Part shown: in pieces, positions 1-7,892 of the stretch
Numbering within the stretch: position 1 is the stretch's first letter
Layout: each line of letters begins with the position of its first letter
NCBI GenBank assembly: GCA_964503965.1
Contig: CAZDCK010000003.1
Location: 1 to 64,000 of the forward strand
Origin: Eutrophocola sp964503965
GTDB taxonomy: Bacteria > Pseudomonadota > Gammaproteobacteria > Pseudomonadales > Pseudohongiellaceae
Direction of reading: 5' to 3'
Length of the DNA: 64,000 nucleotides
The notes under the pieces: model-generated
Told to the model about the DNA's origin: nothing
The model's database searches: none
What the model saw: the letters and a program-made list of their open reading frames with translations, nothing else
Program-made: the position numbers and the translations under genes

Positions 1-1
1 C

Positions 2-640
2 GATTCGGAAAGCCTGGGTAACTTCTTTGATGATGCCGAATACGTCGGTGCGGTAAATGAAAGCGTATCAATCGGCCTTTTCTACAAGGAGTTTGAAACG
101 CCGATTGAAGCCATCATTGAGCCGGGCGCAGCTAACCAGCGTACGTTTATCAATGCCCAAAACGCGACCATTCAGGGTATTGAATTTGATGGTTTCCGTT
201 GGCTCGATTTCATCCATGATGACTGGGTCAACTGGTTTGTCGCTGCCAACCTGACCCTGATTGATTCGGAAGTCACTATACGTCCACAAGATGCCGGACT
301 GGTTACCAACCCGACCCGCGCATTGCAGGGTCAGGCTGACTATATCTTCAATGTGCAGCTGGGATTCGATGATAACTACCGTAACAAGGGTAGCCTGGTC
401 TACCACATCACCGGTGACAAGATCCGTGAAGTAGGTATTCTGGGGCAGCCGGATGTATACGATGAAGCCTATGGAGAGCTGGACTTCACCTATACCCGTT
501 ATCTGAATGATAATTGGACAGTGAGTCTGAAAGCCAAAAATCTGCTCAATCAGATGCGTGAAACCACCCAGGGCGGCCTGGACGTGAACAGCCTATTCGA
601 GGGGCGTAATGCCAGTCTGGGCGTTGAATATGTTTTCTGA
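2..640 (+). CDS. TonB-dependent receptor, C-terminal part (5' truncated by window edge)
   Basis: The window opens inside this gene; the open frame from base 2 gives 212 residues ending in VEYVF. The visible part alternates short polar turns with amphipathic strands (for example TIQGIEFDGFRWLDF and WTVSLKAKNLLNQ) and ends in a terminal Phe, as outer-membrane beta-barrels recognised by the Bam machinery do. Strand wording such as LDFTYTRYLNDNWTVSLKAKNLL is typical of the last strands of TonB-dependent receptors, which import iron chelates, cobalamin or carbohydrates using TonB-ExbBD energy. The plug domain and TonB box lie outside the window, so the substrate cannot be judged. A terminator follows directly. 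Confidence 0.85.
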   Translation, partial: DSESLGNFFDDAEYVGAVNESVSIGLFYKEFETPIEAIIEPGAANQRTFINAQNATIQGIEFDGFRWLDFIHDDWVNWFVAANLTLIDSEVTIRPQDAGLVTNPTRALQGQADYIFNVQLGFDDNYRNKGSLVYHITGDKIREVGILGQPDVYDEAYGELDFTYTRYLNDNWTVSLKAKNLLNQMRETTQGGLDVNSLFEGRNASLGVEYVF

Positions 641-655
641 CAGTATGCTGTTTTA

Positions 656-682
656 AAAAGCCGGCCATGTGCCGGTTTTTTT
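656..682 (+). terminator. Rho-independent terminator after the TonB-dependent receptor
   Basis: The stem CCGGC (661-665) pairs with GCCGG (671-675) around a five-base loop, with A-rich sequence before and seven T after. The A/T flanks make it partly bidirectional, so it may also serve the minus-strand gene ending at 698. Confidence 0.8.
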
Positions 683-697
683 ATGTTGACCAAACGA

Positions 698-1048
698 TCA
701 GCTCAAGGTGATGAGCCTGATACTCATCCATATAAGGACAACGGCAACAAGCACTACAAGGAATGCCAGCAGGGTGTAGAGAGCGAGGATAATTCGGGTG
801 CCCAGACGTGTCATGAAATCGTCGTGTGGGAGGACTGGCGGTGGAATATGCTGGAACAACCGGATGAATGAAAACAGCATCATTCCCCACAGGGTCAGTA
901 CAAGTGAGGGTTCAAGGAGGTGGCCAAGGCTGCCATTGCCGGTAAAGAGGCTGGCAAATACGCCAGCCAGACCGCCACCTGTGAGCAGAAGGGCAATCGG
1001 GGAACACCAGCGCATATGACGCGCCAATTTGTGCAGGACCAGCAGCAT
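698..1048 (-). CDS. Small inner-membrane protein, three predicted helices
   Basis: 116 residues with three hydrophobic stretches at about 16-36, 45-66 and 86-110, joined by a short loop holding HIPPPVLPHDD. I do not recognise a family. The start at 1048 has a GGAAAGG-like ribosome site just upstream. The gene lies downstream of the universal stress protein gene but is separated from it by a terminator, so it may be expressed on its own or by read-through. Function unknown; the membrane location is inferred from hydrophobicity only. Confidence 0.6.
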   Translation of the reverse strand: MLLVLHKLARHMRWCSPIALLLTGGGLAGVFASLFTGNGSLGHLLEPSLVLTLWGMMLFSFIRLFQHIPPPVLPHDDFMTRLGTRIILALYTLLAFLVVLVAVVLIWMSIRLITLS

Positions 1049-1061
1049 GAATCCTTTCCAT

Positions 1062-1093
1062 AAAAAAACCTGCAGAAAGACTGCAGGTTTTTT
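1062..1093 (-). terminator. Terminator after the universal stress protein gene
   Basis: The perfect inverted repeat AACCTGCAG / CTGCAGGTT has a five-base loop and runs of A and T on each side. It lies 22 bases past the stop of the minus-strand usp gene and just before the start of the next minus-strand gene. Confidence 0.85.
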
Positions 1094-1114
1094 CAGTGTC
1101 AGGCAAGTCTGTGA

Positions 1115-1552
1115 TCAGTCGTCAATGTGGACGATCAGCAGATCACAACCTGCGCCATGGGTCACGCTGGAGGACGTGGAACCAAAGAGCAGTTCCCAGC
1201 CATGTCGACCATGTCCACCCATGACAATCAGGTCAGCGGAAAGTTTTTCTGCCAGTGCATGGATTTCCCGGGCTGGCTGGCCAAGGACAGTATGAAGTCG
1301 ATCCTCGGGAATGCCGATACCGGTACCCATTTCTGTCAAACTGGATTTGGCCTGGTTGGTCACCTCTTCATGAAGACCTTCGATATCCACACTGGTAACT
1401 TCAACAGCGTAACCAACAGCGATAGGTTCAATGACATGAACCATGCTCAGTTGTGCATCATTATCCTTGGCCAGTTTCCGGGCTTTCTCCAGGATTTTGG
1501 CTGAGTCCTGGGACAGATCAACAGCGACGAGAATATTGTTATACAGAGCCAT
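1115..1552 (-). CDS. Universal stress protein, UspA family
   Basis: 145 residues, the usual length of a single-domain Usp. The N-terminus MALYNNILVAVDLSQDS and the C-terminal block IVMGGHGRHGWELLFGSTS match the Usp alpha/beta fold; the G-x-H-G-R plus G-S-T segment is the nucleotide-binding signature of the ATP-binding subgroup. Such proteins act in the cytoplasm in stress survival. I chose the start at 1552 because AGGAGGG lies just upstream; a longer frame upstream has no such signal. A terminator follows, and a plausible sigma-70 promoter lies at 1587-1615. Confidence 0.9.
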   Translation of the reverse strand: MALYNNILVAVDLSQDSAKILEKARKLAKDNDAQLSMVHVIEPIAVGYAVEVTSVDIEGLHEEVTNQAKSSLTEMGTGIGIPEDRLHTVLGQPAREIHALAEKLSADLIVMGGHGRHGWELLFGSTSSSVTHGAGCDLLIVHIDD

Positions 1553-1586
1553 AAGCCTGACCCTCCTGAGTAGTGAATTTGGAATC

Positions 1587-1615
1587 AGTGTAGTGATTAG
1601 AAACGATCGTAACAA
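1587..1615 (-). promoter_or_regulatory. Possible sigma-70 promoter for the usp gene
   Basis: On the minus strand TTGTTA (1615-1610) and TACACT (1592-1587) are 17 bases apart, about 35 bases upstream of the usp start. The fit is moderate (4 of 6 at each box). Confidence 0.4.
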
Positions 1616-1719
1616 GGGGTATATTGATCTGCGACAATTTAGCCCTATTCATTATCCATGGGGATGAAAGGAGACGGCTTGCCTGCTACCATGACGCCCT
1701 GTTTTAAGTCAGCATCACT

Positions 1720-2256
1720 ATGTCAGAAAACACACAAGACAATACTCTCTGGATACAGCTCGTCGCTGGAACAGACAGCCAGGGCATGCCGGTTCTTGAG
1801 AAACTGGAAGTTACACGCCAGGCTGGCAATCAGGATAAAGAGCATGGCAGTCCTGGTGAGAGCGATTACTATGTACTGGTACGCTCACCCTTGTTTGTCC
1901 GGGATCTCGCTGCTGGCGATGTCTTTACCTGCAATCCTGAAAATCCGGCGGATTACGAGGTTATTCAACGCAGTGGCAATCTGGCTATTCGTCTGTTCCG
2001 TAGAGACAACATCAGCGAAGTGGAAGAGATGCTGACACCAGAAGTGGAGAAGCTCGATGGGCGCCTGGAACTTACTACTGACCGCGCGCTTGTATATACA
2101 TTGCATGTGAACATCGGCTTTGGTGCCATAGAGAAGCTTTTTGACGGAATCATGGCTAGCTATCCTGATTGTGTCTGGTACTACGGTAATATCTACAGTC
2201 GGCAAGATGGCGTTACTCCTCTGAACTGGTGGCATGATTTTATCAACCAGGTTTAA
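1720..2256 (+). CDS. DUF4265 domain-containing protein
   Basis: 178 residues, no signal peptide, mixed alpha/beta composition. The middle segment YYVLVRSPLFVRDLAAGDVF and the tail with LHVNIGFGAIEKLFDG match the layout of DUF4265 proteins as I remember them: a domain that opens like a phosphate-binding barrel, followed by a small alpha/beta unit. Function is unknown. It is transcribed with yaaA, whose start is 41 bases downstream, so the two may share a transcript. Confidence 0.65.
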   Translation: MSENTQDNTLWIQLVAGTDSQGMPVLEKLEVTRQAGNQDKEHGSPGESDYYVLVRSPLFVRDLAAGDVFTCNPENPADYEVIQRSGNLAIRLFRRDNISEVEEMLTPEVEKLDGRLELTTDRALVYTLHVNIGFGAIEKLFDGIMASYPDCVWYYGNIYSRQDGVTPLNWWHDFINQV

Positions 2257-2297
2257 CAACCCCCTATTAACCCCGGACTACTGACCAGGTTACTACA

Positions 2298-3071
2298 ATG
2301 CTTATAGTGATTTCCCCGGCGAAAACGCTGGATCTTGAAAGTGATTATAAAGCCCCGGCAACGACCCAGCCTGAATTGCTGATAGACTCTCGCAAGCTGG
2401 TAAAAATCATGCGGAACTATGACGCAGACGGATTGAGTGAGCTCATGAAAACCAGTGAGGCCATCAGCACATTGAATGTGGAACGCTTCCGGCAATGGAA
2501 AACACCTTTTACAGAAAATAATGCCCGTCCAGCCCTGTTTACTTTCAAGGGAGATGTTTATACCGGATTGGAAGTAGAAAAATTTTCCACAGCAGATCTT
2601 AATTATGCCCAGAAACACCTGCGCATACTGTCAGGGCTTTATGGTGCACTTAAGCCCCTGGACCTGATGCAGGCCTATCGCCTTGAAATGGGCACAGACC
2701 TGGATAACGAGCGTGGTAAAAACCTGTATGCATTCTGGGGAGACAAGGTGACCAGGCAAATAAACGAGGATCTTGCTGCCCAGAAGGATGACGTTCTGGT
2801 CAACCTGGCATCCAACGAGTATTTCAAGGTGCTTGATAAAAAGTTACTGGATGCCAGTGTAGTTACACCGGTCTTCAAGGATTACAGCAATGGCAAATAC
2901 AAGGTGATAAGTTTCTTTGCCAAGAAAGCCCGTGGTCGTATGGCGGCCTGGGTCATCCAGAACCGCGTCAAGGATACAAATGCTCTGGCAGATTTTAAGT
3001 CAGACGGCTACAGGTACAGCAAGACAGAATCAACACCATCGAAACCGGTATTCCTGCGGAAGCAGAAGTAA
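2298..3071 (+). CDS. yaaA: Peroxide stress protein YaaA (DUF328/UPF0246)
   Basis: 257 residues starting MLIVISPAKTLDLES, the signature opening of the YaaA family, with family blocks such as LRILSGLYGALKPLDLMQAYRLEMG and LVNLASNEYF. In E. coli YaaA limits Fenton damage by lowering free intracellular iron during peroxide stress and binds DNA. Length matches the family. The gene follows the DUF4265 gene closely and faces the DUF4404 gene at 3090. Confidence 0.95.
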   Translation: MLIVISPAKTLDLESDYKAPATTQPELLIDSRKLVKIMRNYDADGLSELMKTSEAISTLNVERFRQWKTPFTENNARPALFTFKGDVYTGLEVEKFSTADLNYAQKHLRILSGLYGALKPLDLMQAYRLEMGTDLDNERGKNLYAFWGDKVTRQINEDLAAQKDDVLVNLASNEYFKVLDKKLLDASVVTPVFKDYSNGKYKVISFFAKKARGRMAAWVIQNRVKDTNALADFKSDGYRYSKTESTPSKPVFLRKQK

Positions 3072-3089
3072 GGGGCAGCCAGCGATGGG

Positions 3090-3341
3090 TCAGACGCCTA
3101 TGCTGTCCAGAGCGTTGATGATCTGGCGTAAGATGCCGGCGGCAGTCGGATGTTCTTCTTCCACTTCCTGTAGCAGCATTTCGGCGGTTTCGGTGAAGTC
3201 ATCCGAAGGTTTCGGCCCTTCCCATTCGGAAAGCTGGCTTTTCATCTGTTCCAGCATCGCCTCCTGCTGGGGACTGGTATCGCTGTCCGCGAATTTTTCA
3301 TGGAGATCTGAGAGCAGACCTTCGATATGTTGTTTGGCCAT
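3090..3341 (-). CDS. DUF4404 family small protein
   Basis: 83 residues, acidic and helical, beginning MAKQHIEGLLSDLHEKF with a later segment HPTAAGILRQIINALDSIGV. This pattern fits DUF4404, a small cytoplasmic family of unknown role in Gammaproteobacteria. The start at 3341 was chosen because GGAAGGAA lies about eight bases upstream; the frame can be extended to 3389 but the extra residues look unlike the family. Convergent with yaaA, 18 bases away. Confidence 0.7.
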   Translation of the reverse strand: MAKQHIEGLLSDLHEKFADSDTSPQQEAMLEQMKSQLSEWEGPKPSDDFTETAEMLLQEVEEEHPTAAGILRQIINALDSIGV

Positions 3342-3404
3342 AAATTCAATTCCTTCCGCTGTTTGAAAACAGTTTAACCTAATTTCCAAAGCGACTCTTG
3401 TGCT

Positions 3405-4016
3405 ATGTCAAAACCCTTTTCCCAGGCATGTGAAAATAACAAGGACCCGATCCTGGAGGCTATCACGGCTTATTTTCGTCCTGGTCAGACCATTCTCGAA
3501 ATAGGCACCTACACGGCACAACACATCGAGTATTTTGCCGAACGACTGACCGGTGTTATCTGGCAGCCAAGCGATACCCCGGACAGCATGACAGTGGTTG
3601 AAGCCGGGCTGGCGGGCAGCAGGAATGACAATATTTTGCCACCCATGACACTGGATGTCTGCCAGGACAAATGGCCTATCGGATCGGTAGATGGTGTGTT
3701 CAGTGCCAATACGCTGCATATCATGTCAGCTGATTCGCTCCCTTGCTTTTTTGCCGGTGTCGGGCGTATTCTCAAGCCACGTGGTTTCCTGTGTGTGTAT
3801 GGTCCTTTCAGATACAAGGGCGAATTCACCAGTGAGAGCAACGCCCGTTTTGAGGAGTGGCTCAAATCCAATGACCCGGATAGCGGTGTTCGTGATTTCG
3901 AAAAGGTGAAATCCCTGGCAGAGGAATCTGGCCTGATGCTGGTCGATGATCATGCCATGCCTGCCAATAATCAGTTACTGGTCTGGCAGAAAGGCGTTAT
4001 GGGTTTTCCTGTTTGA
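3405..4016 (+). CDS. DUF938 class I SAM-dependent methyltransferase-like protein
   Basis: 203 residues. The segment TILEIGTYTAQHIEYFAERL is a methyltransferase motif I (E-I-G-x-Y-x-x-x-H, typical of DUF938), followed by WQPSDTP, FSANTLHIMS and a C-terminal LLVWQKG. DUF938 proteins have the Rossmann methyltransferase fold; the substrate is unknown. The ribosome site before 3405 is weak. The last 20 bases overlap the end of the convergent FemAB-like gene. Confidence 0.8.
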   Translation: MSKPFSQACENNKDPILEAITAYFRPGQTILEIGTYTAQHIEYFAERLTGVIWQPSDTPDSMTVVEAGLAGSRNDNILPPMTLDVCQDKWPIGSVDGVFSANTLHIMSADSLPCFFAGVGRILKPRGFLCVYGPFRYKGEFTSESNARFEEWLKSNDPDSGVRDFEKVKSLAEESGLMLVDDHAMPANNQLLVWQKGVMGFPV

Positions 4017-5226
4017 ATGGCAGGGCACCGGTCGCTTCTTCCTTGTAGCGGCGTACATATTTTTCCTCATCGGCCAGGAAATTACCGATGGCCCTGTTGA
4101 AATCAGGATGGGCAATCCAGTGGTTTGACCAGGTCAGGACAGGTTCAAAGCCTCGCTGGATCTTGTGTTCTCCCTGGGCGCCTGAGTCAAAGCGGTCAAT
4201 TCCCCTTTCAATGCAGTAGTCGATACCCTGGTAGTAACAGGTTTCAAAGTGCAGAAACTGGTAGGCCTCGGTGCAGCCCCAGTAACGACCATAAAGGGTA
4301 TCTGAACCGACGAAGCTCAATGCTCCGGCAATATACATATCGTCTTTTTTCGCCATGACCAGCAACAGGTTCTCAGGCAGGTCCTTGCCAATCCGGATGA
4401 AGAATTCCTCGGTCAGGTAAGGGGATCGTCCGCGCACAAAATAGGTGCTCTGGTAAAAAAGGTAAAAGGTATGCCAATGCTCGGCAGTAATATCCCCGCC
4501 ATGAATTTTTTCAAAGGAGATACCGGCATCCCGAATTTTCTGGCGTTCCTTGCGAATATTCTTGCGTTTACGGGAACTGAATTTTTCCAGGAATTGATCG
4601 AAATCTGAAAAACCGTCATTAAACCACTGGTACTGGCAGCCAACCCGTGACTGTATTCCAAGGTCGTTGAGCGTTTCACACAGAGCCGTATCCGGGAACA
4701 GGACATGCCAGCTGGACACCTTGAGCTCTGCCGCCTGCTTTGGAATGTAGACGCTCAACAACCTGAGAATTTCTGCCTCGTCTTGCTCCGGGGAAACACA
4801 GATTCGTGGTCCTGGACAGGGAGTAAAAGGGATGGCGGTGACAAACTTTGGATAATAATCCATTCCGTGGCGCTGGTAGGCATCCGCCCAGGACCAGTCA
4901 AATACGTACTCCCCCATGGAGTTGTCCTTCAGGAAAAGCGGCATGATGGCGACAGCCTTTGCCTTGCTACCTTCGCCTTGTTCCACTACCGCATGATAGG
5001 GCTGCCAGCCTGTGGTGGCAGTTGTGCTCTGGCTTTGCTCCAGGGCCAGAAAGAATGCATGCTGCATAAAGGGGTAATCATCCCCGGCCAGGGCATCCCA
5101 GGTATCGGCATCAATACCGTCTATACTGGTCAGAAAGCGCAGCTGGTAGCTGTTGTCGTTGTTCAAGGGGGAATCCGTTGCTGTTCGGGTAACACGGGTT
5201 ACGGTTAACATTGTAGACAAGATCAC
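3997..5226 (-). CDS. FemAB-like GNAT acyltransferase (DUF482/peptidogalycan family)
   Basis: 409 residues. Two GNAT-like lobes are suggested by YPFMQHAFFLALEQS near the N-terminus and by DTLYGRYWGCTEAYQFLHFE plus IERGIDRFDSGAQGEHK near the C-terminus; these blocks are characteristic of the DUF482 (FemAB_like) family. The family is predicted to transfer acyl or aminoacyl groups; the substrate is unproven. The start used is GTG at 5226 because GGAG lies eight bases upstream; an ATG at 5211 is the alternative. The 3' end overlaps the DUF938 gene by 20 bases in convergent orientation. Confidence 0.8.
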   Translation of the reverse strand: MILSTMLTVTRVTRTATDSPLNNDNSYQLRFLTSIDGIDADTWDALAGDDYPFMQHAFFLALEQSQSTTATTGWQPYHAVVEQGEGSKAKAVAIMPLFLKDNSMGEYVFDWSWADAYQRHGMDYYPKFVTAIPFTPCPGPRICVSPEQDEAEILRLLSVYIPKQAAELKVSSWHVLFPDTALCETLNDLGIQSRVGCQYQWFNDGFSDFDQFLEKFSSRKRKNIRKERQKIRDAGISFEKIHGGDITAEHWHTFYLFYQSTYFVRGRSPYLTEEFFIRIGKDLPENLLLVMAKKDDMYIAGALSFVGSDTLYGRYWGCTEAYQFLHFETCYYQGIDYCIERGIDRFDSGAQGEHKIQRGFEPVLTWSNHWIAHPDFNRAIGNFLADEEKYVRRYKEEATGALPFKQENP

Positions 5227-5310
5227 CGGAAGTTCTCCAGCATACCGGACTATCTGTCACAATGAATGTTGTCTAGAATAAACAAAGCGATTTTTCTGCA
5301 GGCCCACATT

Positions 5311-6174
5311 ATGACTCCACTGATTTCCGATATTGAAAAAGTGTCCGTTCACGGCGGACACAGTGGTCAGTTTTGTCATCATGCCAGTGACACCCTTGAA
5401 GACGTTGTCCGGGCCTATATTGATCATGGCTACTCCTGGATTGGAATTACCGAGCACATGGCGCCACCCTCCAATGCCTGTCGTTATCCTGATGAGTCCC
5501 GGGATGATATCAGTGCAGCTTTCCTGCTTGACCGTTTTCGTACCTATTTTGTTGAATGCAGGCGATTGCAGGAGAAATACCGGGGCAAGATCGAGATATT
5601 CACTGCGTTTGAAACGGAAACCTATGAAGGTGCCTATGACTTCATCAGGACCCTGGTTAACGAACTCAAGCCAGATTATCTGGTGGGGTCAGTGCATCAT
5701 GTTGACGGGATCTGTATCGATTATGATGAGGCCATGTTCGAGGAAGCGGTCTCCCTGGCGGGAAGCAGCGAGGCCCTCTATAGCCGATATTTTGATTTGC
5801 AGTATGACATGTTGCAGGTACTGGAACCTGCAGTGGTGGGCCACTTCGACCTGATTCGTAAATATGATCCGGATTACCTTCATACCCTCAGTAATGCCAG
5901 TGTTTGGGAGAAGGTTGAACGTAACCTGGACTTTATTGCAGACCGGGAACTGATCCTGGATTTCAACCTGCGTGGCTTTGACAAGTCGTCAGAGCAGTAT
6001 CCTTCCATGCCTGTACTGGAAGCCGCTGTCTATCGTGATATTGCTATAGTTCCAGGTGATGACTCCCATGGAGTAAGTTCGGTAGGACGCAATTTTGACC
6101 GGGGTATCGACATTCTGAAGTCCCTGGGTGCTGATACTGACTGGCCCCAGCCTCGCCTGATTGACTATACGTAA
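5311..6174 (+). CDS. PHP-domain phosphatase, histidinol-phosphatase (HisK)-like
   Basis: 287 residues. The opening VSVHGGHSGQFCHHASDTLEDVV and YSWIGITEHM carry the first histidines and acidic residue of a PHP metal site; VGSVHHVDG, VGHFDLIRKYD and VPGDDSHG supply further ligands. This is the pattern of HisK-type histidinol-phosphatases (PHP superfamily, trinuclear metal centre), which release phosphate from L-histidinol phosphate. The first residue usually written as H is preceded here by VSVHGGHSG, as in the HisK subgroup. No other his genes are nearby, so the substrate is inferred. A methionine start at 5266 is possible but adds non-family residues. Confidence 0.75.
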   Translation: MTPLISDIEKVSVHGGHSGQFCHHASDTLEDVVRAYIDHGYSWIGITEHMAPPSNACRYPDESRDDISAAFLLDRFRTYFVECRRLQEKYRGKIEIFTAFETETYEGAYDFIRTLVNELKPDYLVGSVHHVDGICIDYDEAMFEEAVSLAGSSEALYSRYFDLQYDMLQVLEPAVVGHFDLIRKYDPDYLHTLSNASVWEKVERNLDFIADRELILDFNLRGFDKSSEQYPSMPVLEAAVYRDIAIVPGDDSHGVSSVGRNFDRGIDILKSLGADTDWPQPRLIDYT

Positions 6175-6193
6175 ACATATGGAAGGAAATGTC

Positions 6194-6553
6194 ATGACAA
6201 CTTATTCCGGAAGCTGCCATTGTGGCGCAGTAACGTTTTCATTTGATCGCGAAGAGCCCATTACCGGTGGCCTGAGCTGTAACTGTTCCTACTGCGAGCG
6301 CCGTGCGGCCATCATGTTGCATCCGCCGGTTGCTGATGCTGACCTGAAAAGGGAAGTGGATGGCGATGCCCTGTCCTGCTACCAATTTGGTAATAAGGTG
6401 GCAAAACATTATTTCTGTAATCGCTGCGGTAATTACACTTTTCACGAAACCATGCGCAAGCCGGGTTATTTCAGGGTTAACCTGGGTGCGATTGAGGGAG
6501 TAGATTCGTTTTCACTTGAACGGGAAGTGTTTAACGGAAGGGAGTTGCTCTAG
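6194..6553 (+). CDS. GFA/CENP-V family zinc protein
   Basis: 119 residues with the family cysteine layout: GSCHCGAVTF, then LSCNCSYCERR, then YFCNRCGNYTFHE. These pairs bind two zincs in the GFA (glutathione-dependent formaldehyde-activating) fold. Many members have no proven formaldehyde activity, so I name only the fold. The start at 6194 follows GGAAGGAAA; the frame can extend 11 codons upstream into the end of the preceding PHP gene, which is only 19 bases away, so the two are probably co-transcribed. Confidence 0.85.
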   Translation: MTTYSGSCHCGAVTFSFDREEPITGGLSCNCSYCERRAAIMLHPPVADADLKREVDGDALSCYQFGNKVAKHYFCNRCGNYTFHETMRKPGYFRVNLGAIEGVDSFSLEREVFNGRELL

Positions 6554-6556
6554 AAC

Positions 6557-6588
6557 GATAAAGGGATAAAGGGATAAAGGGATAAAGG
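6557..6588. repeat. Four perfect tandem copies of an 8-bp unit (GATAAAGG)
   Basis: Units lie at 6557-6564, 6565-6572, 6573-6580 and 6581-6588, directly after the GFA gene stop. The unit is not a multiple of three and lies outside genes. Copy number could vary between strains through slippage. Confidence 0.9.
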
Positions 6589-6603
6589 TAAGAAAGGTGG
6601 GCG

Positions 6604-6700
6604 GTTCAGGTAAGGAGCCGATACATGGATACAAGGATACAAGGCAAAGGGTTCAGGTAAGGCATGGGGAGATAGGATGCAGGATGCAAGAGGAAACAGC
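6604..6700. repeat. Degenerate repeat block related to the 8-bp array
   Basis: A 12-base word GTTCAGGTAAGG occurs at 6604-6615 and 6651-6662. Between them GATACATG, GATACAAG and GATACAAG run in tandem at 6620-6643. After the second copy comes a GGATGCA doublet. The whole stretch is purine-rich on the plus strand. No gene or terminator hairpin was seen in 6554-6823. Confidence 0.75.
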
Positions 6701-6823
6701 CAATTTTATCGAGGCGTCAGATTAATCTAATCTTTAAAAGTTAATGGTAAGGCTGAATAAAAACCCTTGACTGTCAATGTGAGGCTAACCATCCTGCCTT
6801 TAGCCTCCAGCCTTTAAGCCTGT

Positions 6824-7774
6824 CTACGGAATAAACAAATCCACCACCGTAAAAAAGAAAATCACTTTTCCCACCTGGTAATTGTTCAGAAAAGCCCGAA
6901 AACAATCCTTCGGATGTCGGTGCCAGGTCAGGAATTGCTGGTAACCGAATAAACAGGCTGCCAGGAACAAGCCGAACTGGTACCACCCCCCCAGGCCGAA
7001 ATTTTTAGCCGCCATGGACATGGCCACCAGAAACATTAACTGCAGAACGCCAATTACAAAGCGATCTGCTTCCGCAAACAGTATGGCCGTGGATCGCACA
7101 CCAATCTTCAGGTCATCCTCTCTGTCCACCATGGCATATTGGGTGTCATACACGACTGTCCACATGAAGTTCGCAAAATACAGCAGCCAGGCATACACTG
7201 GTAACTCACCGGTTTGCGCCGTGAAGGCCATCACTCCACCCCAGGAAAAGGCCGCGCCCAGGAAAAGCTGCGCCAGATGAGTAAAGCGTTTGGTAAAAGG
7301 ATACAGCAGGGCAAGGCCCAGGCCGCCGAAACTCAGGTAAATTGTCAGGCGGTTTGTGAAGAGGACCAGGATAAAAGCCAGTAAACACAGTAAAGTACAT
7401 AACCCCAGTGCCTCCTTGCCCGTGATGCTTCTCGTGGCCAGTGGTCTATCCTTCGTGCGTTCAACGTGGCCATCAAAATCCCGGTCAGCGAAGTCGTTGA
7501 TACAGCAGCCAGCGGCGCGCATCAGGATTGTCCCGACAATGAATATCACGAGCAGGTGCAGATCAGGAAAGCCCCCCGCGGCAATCCACAGGCACCAAAG
7601 GGTAGGCCAAAGTAGCAGGAAGATGCCGATGGGGCGATCCATGCGCGTCAGTCGCCAGTAATGGGGCAGATGGGCATAGGTCTGGGGAAAGTGCTTGGCA
7701 AATGCCAGCTTCAGGCCATCGAGAAGATTGAGGAGGAAGGCCTTGCTGCGGGCAAAGTATCGGGTTTTTTCCAT
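6824..7774 (-). CDS. ubiA: 4-hydroxybenzoate octaprenyltransferase UbiA
   Basis: 316 residues, integral membrane prenyltransferase of ubiquinone synthesis, joining the polyprenyl chain to 4-hydroxybenzoate. The first Asp-rich motif NDFADRDFDGHVERTKDRPL and the second, DTQYAMVDREDDLKIGVRS, are both present and carry the Mg-diphosphate ligands; the opening YWRLTRMDRPIGIFLLLWPT is typical. About eight hydrophobic helices. The start at 7774 is preferred because a TATAAT box on the same strand at 7813-7808 places the transcript start downstream of an alternative TTG at 7825. No ubiC lies beside it. Confidence 0.95.
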   Translation of the reverse strand: MEKTRYFARSKAFLLNLLDGLKLAFAKHFPQTYAHLPHYWRLTRMDRPIGIFLLLWPTLWCLWIAAGGFPDLHLLVIFIVGTILMRAAGCCINDFADRDFDGHVERTKDRPLATRSITGKEALGLCTLLCLLAFILVLFTNRLTIYLSFGGLGLALLYPFTKRFTHLAQLFLGAAFSWGGVMAFTAQTGELPVYAWLLYFANFMWTVVYDTQYAMVDREDDLKIGVRSTAILFAEADRFVIGVLQLMFLVAMSMAAKNFGLGGWYQFGLFLAACLFGYQQFLTWHRHPKDCFRAFLNNYQVGKVIFFFTVVDLFIP

Positions 7775-7807
7775 ATGAGGTTTTACTGCATTCTCGGAAT
7801 CTACACT

Positions 7808-7836
7808 ATTATAGACACACAGCAATCACCATTGAA
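7808..7836 (-). promoter_or_regulatory. Likely ubiA promoter with perfect -10 box
   Basis: On the minus strand TATAAT occupies 7813-7808. A weak TTCAAT lies 17 bases upstream (7836-7831). The predicted transcript start is near 7801, giving a short leader to the ATG at 7774. Confidence 0.5.
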
Positions 7837-7892
7837 TAAAGGAATTTCCATTGGTTAAATGATTGCAGCACAGGGGCGGGAGCACTCACTGA

